NCBI GenBank assembly: GCA_035578905.1
Contig: JAQJVL010000101.1
Location: forward strand, 2,131,051-2,195,050
Reading direction: 5' to 3'
DNA: 64,000 nt
Origin: Stictocephala bisonia
Taxonomy: Eukaryota; Arthropoda; Insecta; Hemiptera; Membracidae
The position numbers and the translations under genes were made by a program. Positions 1-9,146 of the stretch are shown here, one piece after another. The notes under the pieces are model-generated. The model had not been told where the DNA came from and searched no databases. It was given only the letters and a program-made list of their open reading frames with translations. Positions within the stretch are counted from its first letter, which is position 1; every line of letters starts with the position of its first letter.

Positions 1-300
1 CAAATAGCTTTAAAAATGGTTGACTAATGTAAATAATGTTGAATTTTTATTTTCCATATTAAGTTAATTTTATGTATAGTTTAGACTTTCTTTTATTTTT
101 GCTTCACGCCACAGCAGCCAACTTTTTCAGTAGTCATTATAGAAGACTGGACAATGTATTATCTTTAATTTATAGTTATTTATAATATTTTTTTAATCAA
201 TATAGCCACCAATTACTGGATTATAAGGTGGCTATTATTCCTAATTAATGTATGTAAACATATTGTATGCTTTTGAGAAAATAAACATATTATTATTATT
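1..300 (+). mobile_element. 3' end of a LINE-like retroelement (partial)
   Basis: AT-rich sequence ending in an ATT microsatellite (about 290-303) directly after a polyadenylation-like AATAAA-type motif. A perfect 8-bp stem (TAGCCACC at 203-210 with GGTGGCTA at 227-234) lies about 60 bp before the tail. A 3' hairpin followed by a simple-repeat tail is typical of non-LTR retrotransposon 3' UTRs. No coding sequence is visible, and the 5' part lies outside the window. It could also be an unrelated AT-rich repeat. Confidence 0.4.
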
Positions 301-560
301 ATTTTAGTGGTATAAGTTGACACTATAAAAATCGTACAGTTTATAAAATGATTGTTTTTGATTCCAATACCCCAAATACTTCTACTTTAAGCAGAAATCG
401 AGGTATAAGGTGAGAATGTATTACGCGTATGCAAATGTTAATTTTAAAACAATTTACTCAAGTACTCTCTGAGTTAAGTAAAAAACTACTTTTTCGCAAT
501 TTTCCCATAAGAAGTCAATTTGAGATCATATAAAGTAATCGTCCTGTTCAAGAGTGAAAA
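301..560. other. AT-rich spacer, nothing recognised
   Basis: Unique-looking AT-rich sequence between the LINE-like tail and the start of the long repeat at about 561. No coding signal. Confidence 0.5.
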
Positions 561-876
561 AATGTCTCTGAATTTTCCTGGATGTTTTAGAAAGAGAGCT
601 TCAATTCAAGTTTACATGATGGGGGTAGAACGCCGGGAAGTGCATCAACTTTTAGTTTCAGTCAGTCACTACTGTGAATCGAGCTTTATATATCATTCAA
701 CTCTATAAAGTTTCCATGTTTAAGTTATTGTTAATCTTTTATGCCTATAATTGTTAATGATAGTGCGATAAAATGATGCATTCTCGCGCGACCCATAGAA
801 GGCGATACTCGGTTGAGACAAGCAGACTTAACATGTCGTCGAGACGGTCAAACACTGGATTAGGATAAGTACAACT

Positions 877-984
877 GTACGTGTAAGGGCGAGTGGATGG
901 GTCAGTACCACTGTACGTGTAAGGGTGGGTGTGTGGGTCAATACCTCTGTACGTGTAAGGGTGGGTGGGTGAAATACTGTGTAA
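877..984 (+). repeat. 36-bp G-rich minisatellite, 3 copies
   Basis: The unit begins GTACGTGTAAGGG and contains GGGTGGGTG-type runs followed by CAATACCACT-like sequence. Spacing is 36 bp. The same unit in the same or opposite orientation recurs at 37385-37690 and 38015-38235. Confidence 0.85.
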
Positions 985-1133
985 AAGTAAGTGTATATAG
1001 GTTATTTTATTTCCTGTTTATCGATTCAAATGTAGAGGCTGGCTTTAAATTATGAAGGTCAGTTACGAATTTGTACTTAGAGATAGCAACAAATATCTCA
1101 GAAGTACAGTGGTACTTTCTGGTAAAGTGTTAT

Positions 1134-1258
1134 GTTCTGTCGCGTCTCGTCTCGTTCGTTGGTGGCCGCACACTGACTCGAACACAACAGAACGCGACAT
1201 CACCGACGTTCTGTCGCGTCTCGTCTCGTTCGTTGGTGGCCGCACACTGAATCGAACA
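1134..1258 (+). repeat. 74-bp tandem duplication, CpG-rich
   Basis: GTTCTGTCGCGTCTCGTCTC starts at 1134 and again at 1208, with near-identity through the shared GGTGGCCGCACACTGA. The GC/CpG content contrasts with the AT-rich surroundings. Small ORFs on both strands are by-products of the repeat. Confidence 0.85.
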
Positions 1259-2054
1259 AGTCAAGACGAAACGCTAGTCATCACGGAGCGTCTTGATATA
1301 AAAATATAGGATAGAATCAATACATTAAAATTTAGACATGGGAATCAGTGTTCAGTGAGGCCAAAGGATGAGCTTATTACACAACGGTAACCACCCGTAA
1401 TCAGTTTGTGTAAGAAGCATGATCGACTTCGGTAGCAACCATGACCATCTTAGGGAGTCGGCAACGGGGTTTTTTTGCGTAACCCCAACGTGAGCATGCA
1501 ACTAGTTATTAACTTAGATACAAGTGAACAGCCAAGGACAATAATCTGACTCTTTTACAATTATTATGATTCAGGGTGAGTATTCTTCCTGTACTCCTTG
1601 ATCACAAAGCTTAGTTTTAATGCACCGGATGCCTATCACATTATATTTAACATTTCGTCATAAAATTACGTCAGTTATAATCTGCTTAAACTAATGTGAA
1701 AATAAATAAGAGGATCACTGTTATATGTCAGTTTTTGTACTCTTCGTGTGTTTACTCTTTGTTTTATTTACTTTCATATTTATCATACGTATAGAGTAAA
1801 TCTAAATTATTGTAGAATAATAAAAATCAAAACCAATATAGTGCATTGATGTATTACTTTAAGCTAACACTATTCTTTTTCCATTTAAAACATTTTGTGT
1901 GCTAGCTGCCATAGTTGGGAGATCACAAATTTGTGACGGTCCAGCTAGCAGATTTGTTGCTCGTTTAGAACAACCCAATGGATACGTACAGCTTTAAAGA
2001 TTTGCTGTAGACGCGAACAACATCATCCCCCTTAATTTTTTTTCTTTTCTCTGA

Positions 2055-2288
2055 TTCTGATCATCCACCCGAACTAGTTCCGAACTGGAGTGGGCATATG
2101 TAACTACTGGAAATACAAATGGGGATTCACAGTAGATTCAGTCATATGATTGCGGGGAGTCTATCCAAACAATGGATCACATAGTTTCAGAGTGCCCCTT
2201 GCGCTGTTGTACGGAGGGATTAGCTAGCATAAATAGAATCAGTGAGGCAGGTCTTAAATGGCTTGATGGATTGGATTTAGCTTTGTGA
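2055..2288 (+). pseudogene. LINE ORF2 C-terminal fragment (zinc-knuckle tail)
   Basis: Reading 2150-2288 gives a tail containing YDCGES, QTMDHIVSEC and KWLDGLDLAL followed by a TGA stop. The CxxC-type cysteines with H and C spacing are the C-terminal zinc-knuckle-like end seen in jockey-type LINE ORF2 proteins. Upstream (2055-2140) the RTGVG..CNYWKYKWG stretch is in another frame, so a frameshift or in-frame stop separates the two. It has paralogues on the minus strand at 16835-17060, 20575-20735 and 24120-24400. The gene is 5' truncated and non-functional. Confidence 0.75.
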
Positions 2289-2485
2289 CAGGAGAACATT
2301 TCTTATTTATTTATTTATTTTTAATTTATTTTATAGTGTTACGACTTTTGAACTTGATGAAGTTTATCCAAAACTTTTATTTCTTCAATTATGACAGGAA
2401 CTATTTTCTCAGTATATTGAGCGCTTTGAAAACTATTCACCTGAAAAATGTGGAAAAAACTGTGGGTCCCTCAAAGGCTCTCCCT
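2289..2485. other. AT-rich spacer
   Basis: T-rich low-complexity sequence after the LINE stop codon, probably partly LINE 3' UTR. A 67-codon ORF here (2285-2488) is compositionally unconvincing. Confidence 0.4.
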
Positions 2486-2660
2486 TAATTGGCCTTTTTT
2501 CCTGCAGGCCCATGTGAGCTTTAAAGTGAAGTTTTTTTGTTTAATGAATATATGTTGGATCAATGTCTGGCTATGATATGTAAAACGTATTTTTTTAGCG
2601 TTTGGATCCAAACAATATAATGATACGGGTTCTTAATAAAAATGAATGTCTCTTTCTAAG
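2486..2660 (+). mobile_element. 5'-truncated copy of the SINE body at 4140-4335
   Basis: It shares GCCCATGTGAGCTT, AATATATGTTGGATCAAT and the perfect palindrome GTTTGGATCCAAAC with the full element at 4048-4335, in the same orientation. The tRNA-like head is missing. Confidence 0.65.
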
Positions 2661-4045
2661 CAAAAGTTGACCTTTGTTAGAACAATGGCTACACTCGTTT
2701 ATTTACATTCATATTCGCCCATTCATCTACGATAGATGTCTAAATAATAAATAAAATAATAATAATAAATTTTTTTAAGACAATATATTGGAATTTTTTA
2801 TAAATTTGTTAGTTCTTAAAAAGGGCATAACGTAAAGGTCATTAACTTAGAAGTAATACTTCTAAAACGTAAAAATGCTCGTAAAACGAGTAGCCTCTGA
2901 TATGGCTTAGCAGAACAGGATTTTCTCGGTTATAACTGGAGATATGCCAGAAACAGTCAAATACTCGGCTTATCTTTCCCAGTTGGCCGTAGCTGGGGGC
3001 AAACATGAGCCTTATCTGAAAGATGTTCTACCATTGGTCAATGGTCAATAATTCCATCCAGCCACCCCCCGCCCCCACCTCAGATCAACCTTACTGTTAT
3101 TGTCATCCCAGGTGTATCCTCCATTTATACGCATCATATAAGGGTATATTCGCTCCGTAAATGTTGAGTATATTTCAATGGTACATTCTTATATCCAGCC
3201 TCACATTGTACTAACTTGAAGGTAATGTGCTTTCTTTATATAAAAGTAAGAACGTAAAATGAAACATAAAATAGATTTTAATGCTTTACCCTCTGACGCT
3301 ATGACTAACGCTAAGGCTTTAAACATTAATAAAAGTTATATCTAGCTTTTTAAGTGATGATTATATTCATTATTATTTTCTATTTTCTTATAAGTTTATG
3401 TTCATGATGACATTTTTGAATATTCTTGTAAAACTGAGTTTATACTTTGAAGAACGATTGATTAGTAAATACATTATTTATTTATTTGTTTAAAATAATA
3501 AAATTAGACAGGGTGTGATATATTAGTAATACAACCTATCAGTTTTTACAATCGTAAGTTGTAGGCTAAAAAGATCATGTCAAAAATGTTTTTATTGAGT
3601 CTATAGTTATTATAAAATGGTTCTCACCTGAATTGCATAAAGTAAAATAATTGCGGGCAATATACAGTTCTTAGTAACTGAACATAAATGTTCACCATAT
3701 ACATAATATTTAAGTTAACAACAAAATATAATTTCTAGGGAAATAACCAATACAAATAAAAAAACTATATTGGCATTGATCTTGCATTAAATCGAAGTTT
3801 CAGAACTAATAAAGAGTTGACATAATTAATCCCTACAAATAACCACACAACAGTTCATAAGTACGCTTCAGTTAAATAATAATTCAAAATATTTATCTAA
3901 TAATTATTAAATCTATTCAAAAAATTAGTATCGAATGATTCAATATTTCAAACAGACTGGACAATTGGTTCAACGTCAGCGTTTTACAGTTCAATATTAA
4001 AAAAATAACACCAATTTAGTAATTTATTTTGAATAATAATTTTGT
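2661..4045. other. AT-rich intergenic sequence, small dispersed-repeat piece
   Basis: Bases about 2685-2765 match, in opposite orientation, 10780-10890 (shared CATATTCGCCCAT and an ATAAATAAA tail), a short dispersed repeat. The remainder (2766-4045) is AT-rich with no supported ORF, RNA or array. A C-rich patch at 3060-3085 is unexplained. Confidence 0.4.
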
Positions 4046-4047
4046 TG

Positions 4048-4335
4048 GCGTGTTGGCTCCGTGATTGGACTGTGGAAACTTTGGACTGTGGAGTCAAATT
4101 CCAAGGTTCAAATCCCCAACTGAACTATCGGTCGTTATTTCACTCCTTGAATAAAGTTCACGCACAGGCCTGCATGCCCATGTGAGCTTGTGAGTGAAGT
4201 TTTTATGTTTTTTTTTTTTTTTCAATAAATATATGTTGGATCAATTTTTGGCTCAGACATGTAAAACGTATTTTTTCCTAGCGTTTGGATCCAAACAACA
4301 CAAACATGCGTGTTATTAATACAAATGAATATATG
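4048..4335 (+). mobile_element. tRNA-derived SINE
   Basis: The head carries an A-box-like TGGCTCCGTGATTGG (about 4053-4067) and a perfect B box GGTTCAAATCC (4105-4115), spaced about 40 bp apart as in RNA polymerase III internal promoters. It cannot fold as an intact tRNA gene. The body (4140-4335), shared with 2486-2660, includes a poly-T tract (about 4208-4224) and the palindrome GTTTGGATCCAAAC. Confidence 0.65.
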
Positions 4336-4834
4336 TGATAGTCTTCAATGGCAGTACTTCACTACCTTAGTAATTTAACTGAAAAAAGCCACATTTATTT
4401 CTAAATTGGTGATTAAATGTGTTATCTTGATTTAAGCAACCAATAGTTAAATAAGGTATCGTTGTATGTAAATGTAACAGTGTTAAACTTGTAGCAATCC
4501 CCTTTAGGTCTTAACATTTCTCTTATTTACTATGGTTGGATAAATTATTACATTTCTTAACATTTCTTAACGTTGATATTCATGTTATTATTTCATGAAT
4601 AATAGCATTCACGAAAAAACTACTCAGCTGTATTGAGCGAGATATACAATTAACCTTGATGCTCAGTTGTATACTCTGCTTATTTTCCTAAATTTTAACA
4701 TGAGCTTAATTTACATTTAGTTCATGTACAATTTTGCAAACCAAGTAGGTACACAGTATCAACTCTCTTGCATTATAATGTCTTTTAGGCTTTCTAAATG
4801 TCAAAATATTCGGCCCCAATGCTCCAAAAAGCAA
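4336..4834. other. AT-rich spacer before LINE remnant
   Basis: No supported feature. Some of 4706-4834 may be the degraded upstream part of the following LINE. Confidence 0.4.
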
Positions 4835-6452
4835 AATACCACAACACTTTGTTTCAGAGAAGGTTATAGCACTGAGCTTACGCTTCAGCACTTCTTAAAA
4901 AACATCTACGAAAGTTTGAACAGTTTAACTAATAACAGAGTAGCTGGTTTATTTTTAGATTTCAGTAAAGCTTTCGATACCATAAACATGACCTTCTATT
5001 GGAAAAGTTAGATTTAGCTGGAATAAGAGGGATACCACTTTTATGGTTTAGATTGTACCTCTTAGGAAGGAAGCAATTAATTAAAATCAAACAAATTAAA
5101 ATTACCACTGTAAATATTAATGTTGGGGTGCCACAGGGGTCTGTTCTTGGCCCTATTTTATTCTTAATATTTATAAATGACTTATGTAATGGAAATTTGT
5201 ATGTACGTGTTACAGCATTTGCTGATGATACTGCCCTATCGTACTGTGCCAACTCACTTGATGAGAAGCAAACAAAAAAGCAAGAGGACCTAGATAAAAT
5301 ATCTATTTGGTTCTGCTGTAACAGGCTTTCGTTAATTTTTTCAAAGACTGTATTCATTATTTTCACATTCTCAATCAAAACTTTAAAAGCTCTTTAAAGT
5401 AGATCGTAATGAAAATGTCTGTTACTGTGATGTTATTCAACAATCTAATTAAACTAAATACTTGGGTCTGCATTTAGATGAAAACTTGTCTTGGAAGGTA
5501 CACATCAACCTCTTAAAGACTTCTCTACGTCAGTCCCTACGAACTTTATTCAGCTTAAATACATCTGTCCTTTAGCATCTTTAAAGCAGATATATTATTC
5601 TTTGATTAATTCCAAGCTTAAATTTGGTTTAACTTTATATGGTAGTTCTTATGTTTCTAATTTAAATCCTATCATAATTTTGCAAAAGAAATACATTAGA
5701 TTAATATCACATGCAAATTTTTATGAACACTCACTTTCTCATTTTATTAATCACAAAATTCTACCTTTGAGATATTTATATGCATTTAAGGTGCTGGATA
5801 TGTTCTATAAATTGAGTTCCAGCACAGGTCCAACTGTGGACATTATTCACAATCATAAACACAAGATAAACTTTAAACAACAAATTTCGTTTGCCAAAGC
5901 CTAGTTGTACCTTGTTTAAAAAGAGTTTTGAGTATTTGGTATATAAATGATTCAATATAGTTCCTGATTTTGTGAAAGCTAGTAGATCTTAGACAATATT
6001 AAAGAGTGCTTTGAAAAGGTTGCTCTGAAAAGAGAACAATACCATATGAAGATATAGAACTATTCTATACCGATATATATATAAAAATAGTTAAGCTTGA
6101 TTTTGTATTTATTTTTTATCTCTCTGTCTGTTTTATGATATGTATAAGTTAATTGTGTTACCACTTCAACAGTTTGAGTTAAAAAAATAATTAAGTAAAA
6201 AAGCTGGTTACTTATATAAAATATATTTTATCTGAGACTCCCACCCCTAAACAGAAGCACATACCCTCTCTCGGGTGAGAATTATTTCTCTGTAGAACGT
6301 TTATATTATTGCACTTACATAGTTTATAAATTTAGTTAAATTTAGTTATTTTTTCTACAGCACAATTGCTTAGTGTTTAAGTAATTTATGATTTTAATTG
6401 TATTCTCATGAGTCGTAATTGCTTTGCTTAAGATAAATAACGATTATTATTA
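4835..6452 (+). pseudogene. Decayed LINE reverse transcriptase with 3' UTR and ATT tail
   Basis: Reverse transcriptase motifs follow in order on the plus strand: FREGYSTE (about 4851), LFLDFSKAFDTI (about 4949-4984), then after a frameshift near 4988 GVPQGSVLGPILFLIFINDL (about 5125-5182) and the catalytic AFADDTAL (about 5215-5240). After stops near 5395, a third frame holds the thumb/C-terminal region (KYLGLHLDENLSWK, then 5500-5900). An AT-rich 3' UTR runs to an ATT microsatellite near 6440-6452. The N-terminal endonuclease is missing, so this is a 5'-truncated, multiply frameshifted copy. Family: jockey/CR1-like non-LTR element. Confidence 0.85.
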
Positions 6453-6519
6453 TTACTTTGAAGTAAAAAAATGTTGTTTCGGAATGAATGTTTAGTGGCC
6501 CACATGTAATCTATATGTA

Positions 6520-6605
6520 ACCTATTTTAGGTTATGTTAGATTAACGTAGGTTGGGTTGGTGTGGGTTAGGTTAGGTTAAGTTAGATTAGGTTTAGTTTG
6601 GTGCA
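6520..6605 (+). repeat. AGGTT-rich (TTAGG-like) tract
   Basis: Irregular runs of GGTTAGGTTAGGTTAAG type. They resemble degenerate insect telomere-type pentamers, although such runs also occur as simple interstitial repeats. Confidence 0.5.
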
Positions 6606-6649
6606 GTTTTCTAAGCGAACGGAAAGCTCTGGAGCCATTCCTTGGGTTT

Positions 6650-7310
6650 ATTGAGCTCCCCTGTTACCTAATAGAATAGTGTACCTATTCTAAGCGGCAT
6701 AATCAGCTCTAAAATCTTTATACCCAAAATAGCTACCATTATTTCCACTGACAGCTCGCCCCCGAGTATTCTCCTTCTCCTGAGCTCTAGATCTTCGCAC
6801 TCAGTTAATAGGCGTTCGGCAGACTCAAGAGCCTCACCACAAAGCCGGAAACTAACTGGTGTCTTCTCTGTAGATGCCATTCATTTCCAGATATTTCCTG
6901 AAGTGTCAGAGTCCAGTAATATACGCAATGACGTCCTGACGTCATTACGATTCGTGGTGGTGAGTGATTTGGTCAGCGTAGGGTTGGGTCCCCTCTCCAG
7001 AGATTTTGCAAGGACTTAGCCGTGAAACCGCTGCCATCTGCTTTGGCGGCGAGGTGGCAATTTATCACCAAGTTCAGTATTCAAGTATTGGCAGTGGTAA
7101 GTCTAAAGCCTCACAATGGTTCAGGCTCTACGAATGGAGTCCTTGCTCCCATCTTTGCTCGGAGATCATCCTCTCGTTGCCTGTGTGGTCGCTGTGCCCT
7201 GGAACCCACCTCAATAGAACATTATTGAGGCGGATCAAAACAAAGTTCGAAAATACTCCCTAGTGAGCCTTGAGGTGAATTGGCAGGAGTCAAGTGCTAT
7301 AAGAGTCTGA
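6650..7310 (-). pseudogene. LINE RNase H and C-terminal zinc-knuckle fragment
   Basis: On the minus strand, about 7225-7170 reads NNVLLRWVPGHSDHTGNE, the conserved WVPGH..GNE end of the RNase H domain of R1/jockey-type LINEs. A +1 shift continues with RAKMGARTPFVEPEPL, then a stop. Further down come the usual NRNDVRTSLRILL-type and FRLCGEALESAERLLTEC segments (the latter from 6880), ending with LELRRRRILGG and a stop near 6668. It is broken by several shifts and stops. The ORFs on the opposite strand (7006-7263) are shadows. Confidence 0.8.
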
Positions 7311-8050
7311 CATAATAAAGATCTATTTTCCCCTGACTTGTCTTGTTAGGTTAGGTTATTTGTATACACCTGAGTGAGAAGTCAAACTGAAAGTTCAATT
7401 TACCTTCTATTTTTAATAAGGATAAGAAAATGATACAAATTAAAAGAAACTGTGTCTCTCTGAACAATTTAGTAAATATTTTGAGAACCCCGAATTATTA
7501 GGAAGCAAATAGGCATCACATAAATTATTTACTTACCAAGAAACAAAATCTAAAGAACGAAAAGACTATGGGGGAAATCTGGGCTCCTGGCTCTACTGGG
7601 TTCATGGCTACACTGGGCTCTTGGCTCCACTGGACTATGGCTCCATCGATTTTATAGTATCAGAGTATATAGTTTGTAATGATAGGCATTATGAACATTA
7701 TTGTAAAGAATAACTTCCAATTTAAACATTTGTATATCATGCATTTCAAACTTAGTTTAATAAACAATGCTTAGCATTGATTTTTAAAATATGGCTCTAA
7801 ACGTTTTTAGCTACATTTCGTATTTATGTGTGGTCAAACTTGTACAGAAACTGCAAGCATTCATGTTATATATTTTATTACTCTACGTTTGATTTCGTTT
7901 TATATTTATGATCCGTATCTTAATTTAATAGCAGTACTGTAATATAGACTTATTATTATTCTTAATTAGTAAATTGTTAATGTACTTGACATTGTGCCTG
8001 TTTCAAAGGGAACCCATCGTTTTAATAACAAATACAGTTTTTTTAAAGAG
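7311..8050. other. Spacer downstream of the cuticle gene
   Basis: A short GTTAGGTTAGGTTATT tract (about 7347) and a degenerate GGCTCCTGGCTCTACTGGG-type duplication (7578-7645) are visible. The rest is AT-rich with no coding signal. Confidence 0.4.
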
Positions 8051-8056
8051 TTTATT
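8051..8056 (-). terminator. Poly(A) signal of the cuticle gene
   Basis: AATAAA on the minus strand, about 128 bp after the stop codon of the cuticular protein, giving a plausible short 3' UTR. Chosen because it is the first canonical hexamer downstream. Confidence 0.6.
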
Positions 8057-8183
8057 GTACATTTTACAACAAATGTGTAGTAAAAATATAAAAACGTCAG
8101 TCATTTAAAGTAACCAACTGAATCTCTACAGTGAGTTATGAAGAGGACTAGGACGGAAAGTGGAAAGTGTGGGGAAATGGAAA

Positions 8184-9146
8184 TTACCAGGCGTAGCTGG
8201 TGAGGGCAGAGCCGTATGTGACGTGAGCGACAGTGGGGGCGGCAGAGTATCCGTAGGCGGGGGCTACGGTCTTAACGACGGGGGCGGCGTAGGAGACTGT
8301 AGGAGCAGCATAGCTTACAGTGGGGGCAGCATAGGCCTTACCGTAGTAGGCGGAGGCACCGTAGGTGGAAGCATAGGCGGGGGCAGCGTAGGTAGAAGCA
8401 TAGGCGGGGGCAGCGTAGGTGGAGGTGTAAGCGGGGGCCGAGTAGGAGACAGCAGGGGTGGCGTAGCTCACAGTAGGAGCGGCGTAGGCCTTACCGTAGT
8501 AAGCTGAACCATACGTAGGGGCAGCGTAGGAGACAGGAGCCACAGTCTTGACTACGGGGGCAGAGTAGGAGACAGCGGGGGTGGCGTAGCTCACAGTGGG
8601 AGCAGCGTAAGTCTTACCGTAGTAAGAAGAAGCATAAGTGGGGGCAGCGTAGGAGACAGCTGGGGTGGCGTAGCTCACAGTAGGAGTGGCGTAGGCCTTG
8701 CCGTAGTAAGCTGAACCATATGTAGGGGCAGCGTAGGAGACGGGTGCCACAGTCTTGACAACTGGGGCAGAGTAGGAGACAGCGGGGGCGGCGTAGCTCA
8801 CAGCGGGAGCAGCGTAAGCCTTACCGTAGTAAGAAGAAGCATAAGATGGAGCAGCGTAGGAGACAGCAGGGGCGGCGTAGCTCACGGCGGGAGCGGCATA
8901 GGATACAGTGGGAGCAGCGTAAGCGTATCCTCCACTGGTGCTCTTGGAGACGAACTTGCTGACAGAAGAGTAGGGAGAGACGACGGACTTGGAGATCTGT
9001 GATACAGAGTCACCCAGGTAGCCCTTGACGGTGCTCTCGTGGGAGCTTCCTACAAATCCGTCGTATCCGACTGATGGGGAGTAGGTGTTGTAGGCGGCGG
9101 GGCCTCCAGCGGCGGCGACGGCCAGGAGGGCGCTGAGGAGGGCAAA
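8184..9146 (-). CDS. Exon 2 of the cuticular protein gene
   Basis: 963 nt, 320 codons plus stop. It enters in phase 0 after the acceptor AG at 9148-9147 and starts FALLSALLA, the hydrophobic core of the signal peptide. It ends ...SALTSYAW and a stop at 8184-8186. GC content and codon use are strikingly higher than in the flanking DNA, which supports purifying selection. Confidence 0.9.
   Translation of the reverse strand, partial: FALLSALLAVAAAGGPAAYNTYSPSVGYDGFVGSSHESTVKGYLGDSVSQISKSVVSPYSSVSKFVSKSTSGGYAYAAPTVSYAAPAVSYAAPAVSYAAPSYASSYYGKAYAAPAVSYAAPAVSYSAPVVKTVAPVSYAAPTYGSAYYGKAYATPTVSYATPAVSYAAPTYASSYYGKTYAAPTVSYATPAVSYSAPVVKTVAPVSYAAPTYGSAYYGKAYAAPTVSYATPAVSYSAPAYTSTYAAPAYASTYAAPAYASTYGASAYYGKAYAAPTVSYAAPTVSYAAPVVKTVAPAYGYSAAPTVAHVTYGSALTSYAW

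Larger units (their letters stand above)
868..1306 (+). mobile_element. 439-bp insert with 7-bp target duplication, carrying minisatellites
   Basis: The block is absent from the inverted copy near 20275-20285, which acts as an empty site. TAGGATA flanks it on both sides (861-867 and 1307-1313) and occurs once in the empty copy. It has no terminal inverted repeats and ends in an A-rich stretch. Inside are three 36-bp G-rich units (877-984) and a 74-bp unit present about 1.7 times (1134-1258). What mobilised it is unknown: a hAT-like 8-bp or a LINE/SINE-like target duplication would both fit. Confidence 0.65.
561..2290 (+). repeat. Long repeat, plus-strand arm of an inverted pair
   Basis: Bases 561-867 and 1307 to about 2050 reappear on the minus strand at 20570-20061 and 17540-17061, mostly above 85% identical by eye. 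The shared landmarks are in the same order: a block with CATGATGGGGGTAGAACG, one with GGCAACGGGG, and one with GTGACGGTCCAGC. The arm ends in the 3' coding end of a LINE (2055-2288). Two differences separate the copies: this one carries an extra 439-bp block (868-1306), and the minus copy carries a 2.5-kb LINE. The segment 561-1900 has no recognisable protein and may be LINE 5' sequence or a non-autonomous element. Confidence 0.75.

Noticed and set aside
4053..4135. Functional tRNA gene
   Set aside because: A and B boxes are present, but the sequence does not fold into a cloverleaf and continues into a SINE body.
6927..6946. Near-perfect palindrome AATGACGTCCTGACGTCATT, resembling a double cAMP-response element
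   Set aside because: It lies inside the LINE coding remnant, where the minus strand encodes the conserved NRNDVRT segment, so coding explains it.
8160..8507. 115-codon glycine-rich ORF on the plus strand
   Set aside because: It is the antisense shadow of the Ala/Tyr/Pro-rich cuticle exon.
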